From: Piscirickettsiaceae bacterium
GTDB taxonomy: Bacteria > Pseudomonadota > Gammaproteobacteria > PS1 > Pseudothioglobaceae
Direction: 5' to 3'
Length of the DNA: 17,341 bases
Assembly: GCA_012963565.1 (NCBI GenBank)
Contig: DTVJ01000021.1
Location: forward strand, 18,456-35,796
In this document: positions 14,152 to 17,341 of the stretch, piece after piece
How positions within the stretch are numbered: position 1 is the first letter of the stretch
Layout: each line of letters begins with the position of its first letter
Notes under the pieces: model-generated
Databases searched by the model: none
Seen by the model: only the letters and a program-made list of their open reading frames with translations
Told to the model about the DNA's origin: nothing
Translations under genes and position numbers: made by a program

Positions 14152-15192
14152 CTAGTCGAACATGATGTCGGCAATTTTGTTAGCCCAGTCAGCGAACTCA
14201 GGAATGTTAAAGATTTCCCCACCAATGGCACGTTGCATATCAGACACCAACATCACGCCCAGTTCCTTTTGTGGGAAATCACGGGCAAAATTGAGAATAT
14301 TACCCCAAACCTTTGCAGCATTATCACTATCTTTTACACTGATTGCTCTACCTACTAGAGCTGAACAAATGGCATATTGGAGGTCAATCGCATCTGGAAT
14401 AGAAACCGATTCGCCATTAACAATGGCATCGAGATCTGGCAAATCTTCCAAGTGCTCAATAAAAGTAGCCACTTCAATACCTGCTACTTCACCGACACAA
14501 GCACTAGCAGCTTGTCTAAACAGGGTTAAGTTATCATCAAATTTCTGCAATGCACGGTGCGTAAATTCCCAAGTTCTTGGTGATGGAAAAGCCACTGGAT
14601 TGTGTGCGGGGTCAAACTCAAACAAGTGCTCAGGACGATAACGCAAGAAACCAATAATACGTTCATCAATGCTATTTTTATAAGCCCATGCCACCCAGTC
14701 ATCTAAGTTAACATCAAGCTCATAATGAGAGAAACGATTAGCCAGTGGTGCTGGCATAGAATAAGTTACACCTCGGTCACCTTGACGGTTGCCGGCAGCA
14801 AAAATCACCCAACCATCAGGCACAACATAATCACCCAAGCGACGATCTAAGATTAACTGATAAGCAGCAGCAGATACGGTCGGTGGTGCAGAGGTAATCT
14901 CATCTAAAAATAAAATCCCCTGCTCACCATGACGTTTAGCATCCGGCAACAATGAAGGAATCGACCAATCAACTAACTCACCATTTTTAAAAGGGATACC
15001 GCGTAGATCACTAGGCTCCATTTGTGAGAGACGAATATCAATCATGGGCACATTATGCTCAATAGCTACTTGGGAGATAATTTGTGACTTGCCAATACCT
15101 GGTGGACCCCATAACATCACAGGCGTATGGTGGCCATGAATCACTGAATTGAACTCTTGATTAAGAATTTTACTAACTTGTCCTGGTCTCAT
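14152..15192 (-). CDS. MoxR-family AAA+ ATPase
   Basis: A 346-aa AAA+ protein of the MoxR branch, probably a chaperone or remodelling ATPase. Walker A is GPPGIGKS (29-36), Walker B ILFLDE (93-98), sensor 1 N135 in AAGNRQ, and the arginine of ANRF (R153) is a likely finger. The segment LSQMEPSDLRGIP (55-67) is characteristic of the branch. Start ATG 15190-15192; the gene diverges from ybeD across only 62 bp. The VWA/metallopeptidase gene lies 8 bp downstream, and its ribosome site overlaps this gene's stop, so the two are tightly co-expressed. Known MoxR-VWA pairs assemble metal cofactors or re-activate enzymes (for example CbbQ-CbbO on Rubisco), but no client is evident here. Confidence 0.92.
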   Translation of the reverse strand: MRPGQVSKILNQEFNSVIHGHHTPVMLWGPPGIGKSQIISQVAIEHNVPMIDIRLSQMEPSDLRGIPFKNGELVDWSIPSLLPDAKRHGEQGILFLDEITSAPPTVSAAAYQLILDRRLGDYVVPDGWVIFAAGNRQGDRGVTYSMPAPLANRFSHYELDVNLDDWVAWAYKNSIDERIIGFLRYRPEHLFEFDPAHNPVAFPSPRTWEFTHRALQKFDDNLTLFRQAASACVGEVAGIEVATFIEHLEDLPDLDAIVNGESVSIPDAIDLQYAICSALVGRAISVKDSDNAAKVWGNILNFARDFPQKELGVMLVSDMQRAIGGEIFNIPEFADWANKIADIMFD

Positions 15193-15198
15193 AAATAC

Positions 15199-15226
15199 TT
15201 GAAAATATTAAAATTAGCCCTATTTT
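15199..15226 (+). promoter_or_regulatory. Weak promoter candidate for ybeD-lipB-lipA
   Basis: TTGAAA (15199-15204, 5/6 consensus) and TATTTT (15221-15226, 4/6) are 16 bp apart on the plus strand and would start transcription near 15233, about 20 nt before ybeD. The whole moxR-ybeD space is 62 bp, so divergent promoters must overlap here. A minus-strand TATAAA (15229-15224) could serve moxR but has no good -35. Confidence 0.3.
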
Positions 15227-15254
15227 ATAGCAATAAACGATAAAATCACCTAAT

Positions 15255-15533
15255 ATGTCCAAGCCAAACCCCACCTCTGAAGAATTATTTAATTTTCCGT
15301 GTGATTATCCAGTTAAAGTCATGGGTAAAGATTGCGATGAATTGAGTGTGACTATGTGCTCTATTATTGAGCGTCATGCGGGTAAATTACATCCTAATCA
15401 AATCAGCAGTAAAAAAAGCTCAAAAGGCAGTTATATTTCATACACCGTTAGAATTGTAGCAACTAGTAGAGCACAACTCGATTCAATCAATCAAGAATTA
15501 CAAGACAACCCTTTGGTTGCTTATATTTTGTAA
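15255..15533 (+). CDS. ybeD: YbeD / DUF493 family protein
   Basis: A 92-aa protein of the UPF0250/DUF493 family (E. coli YbeD 87 aa), a small ACT-like alpha/beta fold. It shares the early FP-x3-YPVKVMG block (about 14-24), ERHAGK in the middle, SSKGSYISYTV (about 55-65) and the closing LVAYIL. The molecular function is not established; I infer no enzyme activity. As in E. coli it lies directly upstream of lipB (6-bp gap), so a link with lipoate metabolism is suggested by position only. ATG 15255 has no visible ribosome-binding site. Confidence 0.9.
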   Translation: MSKPNPTSEELFNFPCDYPVKVMGKDCDELSVTMCSIIERHAGKLHPNQISSKKSSKGSYISYTVRIVATSRAQLDSINQELQDNPLVAYIL

Positions 15534-15539
15534 TTACCC

Positions 15540-16145
15540 ATGAAGATTGTTAACCTCGGTCTACAAGCGTATTCACAGACCTGGGCAGCCATGAAAGACT
15601 TTACCAATGCCCGTGATTCTCACACTGAAGACGAGTTATGGATTGTCGAACACCCTAGTGTGTTCACGCAAGGTATCTCTAGCAAGGCTGAGCATCTACT
15701 CACCACCAGTGAAATTCCAGTAGTAGATACTGATCGTGGTGGTCAAATTACTTTTCATGGACCTGGACAGTTAATCATCTACTGCTTGATCGATCTTAAG
15801 CGTTTAGGTATCGGTGTTAAGAAAATGGTATCTTTGATTGAGTCTTCAATCATGGAATTACTACAGGAATATAATATTGAGTCACATTTAAAAGAAGGCG
15901 CTCCTGGTGTATACGTAGATGGCGCTAAAATCGCCGCTCTGGGGCTTAAAGTTAAAAAAGGAAGTACGTATCATGGTTTGAGTTTAAATGTAGATATGGC
16001 GCTATCTCCCTTTGAACAAATAAACCCTTGTGGATATCAAGGATTGAAAGTAACACAGCTGAGTGATTTAAAGGATAATATCAACATAGAAAGTGTTGCT
16101 GACAAACTCATTAAGATCTTAATCAAACATGTTACAAGAAGTTGA
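15540..16145 (+). CDS. lipB: Octanoyl-[ACP]:protein octanoyltransferase
   Basis: Moves the octanoyl group from acyl carrier protein to the lipoyl domain lysine of 2-oxoacid dehydrogenases and the glycine cleavage H protein, the first step of lipoate synthesis. It is 201 aa. Motifs: RGGQ (66-69), TFHGPGQL (71-78), the catalytic lysine K130 in GAKIAALG, SLN (148-150) and the catalytic cysteine C164 in INPCGYQGL. Length and order fit the family. It starts 6 bp after ybeD and overlaps lipA by 17 bp in another frame, so the three genes are one transcript. Confidence 0.96.
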   Translation: MKIVNLGLQAYSQTWAAMKDFTNARDSHTEDELWIVEHPSVFTQGISSKAEHLLTTSEIPVVDTDRGGQITFHGPGQLIIYCLIDLKRLGIGVKKMVSLIESSIMELLQEYNIESHLKEGAPGVYVDGAKIAALGLKVKKGSTYHGLSLNVDMALSPFEQINPCGYQGLKVTQLSDLKDNINIESVADKLIKILIKHVTRS

Positions 16146-17076
16146 AATTAAAGCCTTAAAAGGCGAATCAAAAACCTCTCGTTTAAAGATTAAACCGGAT
16201 GCAACCCGTGCGCCACTTAGAAAGCCAAGCTGGATCCGTATTAAGCACCCTTCTGGCTCTAAGGTTGATAAACTCAAGAAAACCCTGAGAGATCAGAAAT
16301 TATTCACAGTGTGCGAAGAAGCGCAATGCCCTAATTTGGGCGAATGCTTTAATCACGGCACTGCTACTTTTATGATCATGGGGCAGATCTGCACACGCCG
16401 CTGTCCATTTTGTGACGTGGCTCATGGCAAGCCAAAACCCTTAGACACAGATGAGCCACAACATTTAGCTGAAACTATTGAAAAAATGGCACTTAAATAC
16501 GTGGTGATTACCTCAGTAGATCGTGATGATCTGCGTGATGGTGGTGCTAATCATTTTAAGCAATGCATTGATAGTATCCGACAAGCAACACCACAGGTGA
16601 AGATTGAAATACTTACACCAGATTTTAGAGGCAGGATAGAAAAAGCCCTTGAAGTGTTTGAGTCCTGCCCGCCTGACGTGTTTAATCATAATCTTGAGAC
16701 TGTGCCGAGTTTGTATCCTAAAGTACGTCCAGGGGCAGATTATCAACACTCTTTGAAACTCTTACAATCTTTTAAACAGCAACATCCTGAGGTAGTGACC
16801 AAGTCAGGACTGATGCTAGGCGTGGGAGAGAATGAACAACAGGTATTAGACGTATTATCAGATTTAAGAGCGCATGGCGTTGATATGCTCACTTTAGGTC
16901 AGTACTTACAACCGAGTAAGCATCACTTAGCGGTAGAAGAATATATTACTCCCGAGCAGTTTGATAACTACAAAATAATTGCAACACAGATGGGATTTTC
17001 TCAAGTGGCTAGCGGACCGATGGTTCGCTCATCGTATCATGCAGATTTACAGGCTGCTGGCGAATCAATCAGCTAA
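16129..17076 (+). CDS. lipA: Lipoyl synthase (radical SAM)
   Basis: Inserts two sulfur atoms into protein-bound octanoyl chains. It is 315 aa with both iron-sulfur sites. The auxiliary cluster cysteines are C62, C67 and C73 in CEEAQCPNLGEC, with RSSY (300-303) at the C-terminus supplying the serine ligand. The radical-SAM cluster is C88-x3-C92-x2-C95 (CTRRCPFC). VITSVDRDDLRDGGA (126-140) is typical of LipA. The start ATG 16129 lies inside the end of lipB; this 17-bp overlap suggests translational coupling. A 16-bp-stem terminator begins 19 bp after the stop codon. Confidence 0.97.
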   Translation: MLQEVEIKALKGESKTSRLKIKPDATRAPLRKPSWIRIKHPSGSKVDKLKKTLRDQKLFTVCEEAQCPNLGECFNHGTATFMIMGQICTRRCPFCDVAHGKPKPLDTDEPQHLAETIEKMALKYVVITSVDRDDLRDGGANHFKQCIDSIRQATPQVKIEILTPDFRGRIEKALEVFESCPPDVFNHNLETVPSLYPKVRPGADYQHSLKLLQSFKQQHPEVVTKSGLMLGVGENEQQVLDVLSDLRAHGVDMLTLGQYLQPSKHHLAVEEYITPEQFDNYKIIATQMGFSQVASGPMVRSSYHADLQAAGESIS

Positions 17077-17094
17077 TATCATTTTAAATTAAAC

Positions 17095-17129
17095 AAAAAA
17101 AATGGCTTCATATTGAAGCCATTTTTTTT
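17095..17129. terminator. Bidirectional intrinsic terminator between lipA and the convergent gene
   Basis: A perfect 16-bp inverted repeat: eight A then TGGCTTCA (17095-17110), loop TAT, then TGAAGCCA and eight T (17114-17129). The GC-containing core stem is 8 bp, and both strands present a T run after the stem, so it should stop transcription from lipA and from the minus-strand gene ending at 17147. Confidence 0.92.
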
Positions 17130-17146
17130 AATTTAGTTTGTTTAAT

Positions 17147-17341
17147 TTACAAATCGTTTTTATCTTCTTTCTTTAACAAACCATTAGTATCAATTTTGTC
17201 ATCTGATGCTTCTTCACTAGCCTCTTCAGCTTTTTTCTTTTTGCTAAGAGCGGCCTTAAACCATTTCTTTGGATCCGTAATTGATTTCTCAGATTTAGGT
17301 TTTTTAGGCTTTTCTGGTTTTTCCACATTGTATTTTGCGTC
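17147..17341 (-). CDS. Lysine/glutamate-rich C-terminal tail of an unidentified protein (5' truncated by window)
   Basis: On the minus strand a frame is open from the window edge to TAA at 17147-17149, giving 64 residues. The sequence is highly charged: KPEKPKKPKSEK, then a short hydrophobic patch DPKKWFKAALS, a KKKK run, and an acidic EEASEEASDD stretch before the end KKEDKNDL. It is predicted soluble and mostly disordered, like cytoplasmic tails of some membrane or RNA-binding proteins. The family cannot be told from this piece. It is supported as coding by the uninterrupted frame, the sensible composition and the bidirectional terminator placed just after its stop. Confidence 0.68.
   Translation of the reverse strand, partial: DAKYNVEKPEKPKKPKSEKSITDPKKWFKAALSKKKKAEEASEEASDDKIDTNGLLKKEDKNDL

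Noticed and set aside
14162..14641. 159-aa open frame on the plus strand opposite moxR
   Set aside because: It lies wholly antisense to a clearly conserved AAA+ gene and has no family motifs; a shadow frame.
12803..15192. MoxR-VWA pair as CbbQ-CbbO Rubisco activase
   Set aside because: No Rubisco genes are nearby, and the VWA partner has an HExxH peptidase-like domain rather than a CbbO-type architecture.

Overview
The window reads as ordinary chromosome of an AT-rich, compact gammaproteobacterium. NrdA, NrdB, SelD, MnmH, LipB and LipA follow the E. coli proteins closely in length and catalytic-residue spacing. The low GC, short intergenic gaps and gene mix would suit a marine sulfur-oxidiser of the SUP05/Thioglobus or mussel-symbiont type, but that placement is inference: no taxonomic marker is present. 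I see no mobile element, CRISPR array, rRNA or tRNA.

Layout. 1-276: C-terminal end of an acyl-CoA synthetase. 277-602: AT-rich intergenic region with a sigma70-like promoter and two NrdR boxes 32 bp apart. 606-4300 (+): nrdA, nrdB and a YfaE-type ferredoxin, a complete class Ia ribonucleotide reductase operon. 4297-7119 (-): dimeric-type dUTPase, selD and mnmH (selU), a dUTP-removal gene joined to the tRNA 2-selenouridine pathway. 7249-8305 (-): a membrane hydrolase of the alkaline ceramidase/CREST type and a 65-aa two-helix membrane protein, the latter behind a full-consensus TTGACA-17-TATAAT promoter. 8442-12470 (+): an SLC13-type transporter with a central cytosolic RCK_C-like region, tightly joined to pxpA, pxpB and pxpC (5-oxoprolinase). 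12474-15192 (-): MoxR AAA+ ATPase, a protein combining an HExxH metallopeptidase-like domain with a VWA domain, and a single-domain rhodanese. 15255-17076 (+): ybeD, lipB and lipA (lipoate synthesis), ended by a strong bidirectional terminator. 17147-17341 (-): lysine/glutamate-rich C-terminal tail of an unidentified protein.

How it works together. The nrd operon makes dNTPs under a recognisable NrdR switch and carries its own ferredoxin for radical maintenance; the convergent dUTPase handles dUTP. SelD makes selenophosphate, which MnmH uses to convert 2-thiouridine to 2-selenouridine at the wobble base of certain tRNAs. The transporter-pxpABC cluster looks like an uptake-and-hydrolysis unit for 5-oxoproline or a related small acid. 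The MoxR/VWA-peptidase/rhodanese set is the least understood. Two of the three convergent gene pairs have essentially no space between their stop codons.

Nothing here is clearly a new defence or mobile system. The best leads are the transporter-pxpABC unit with altered PxpA/PxpB motifs, the MoxR-VWA-peptidase-rhodanese operon, and the perfect promoter in front of an unknown small membrane protein.
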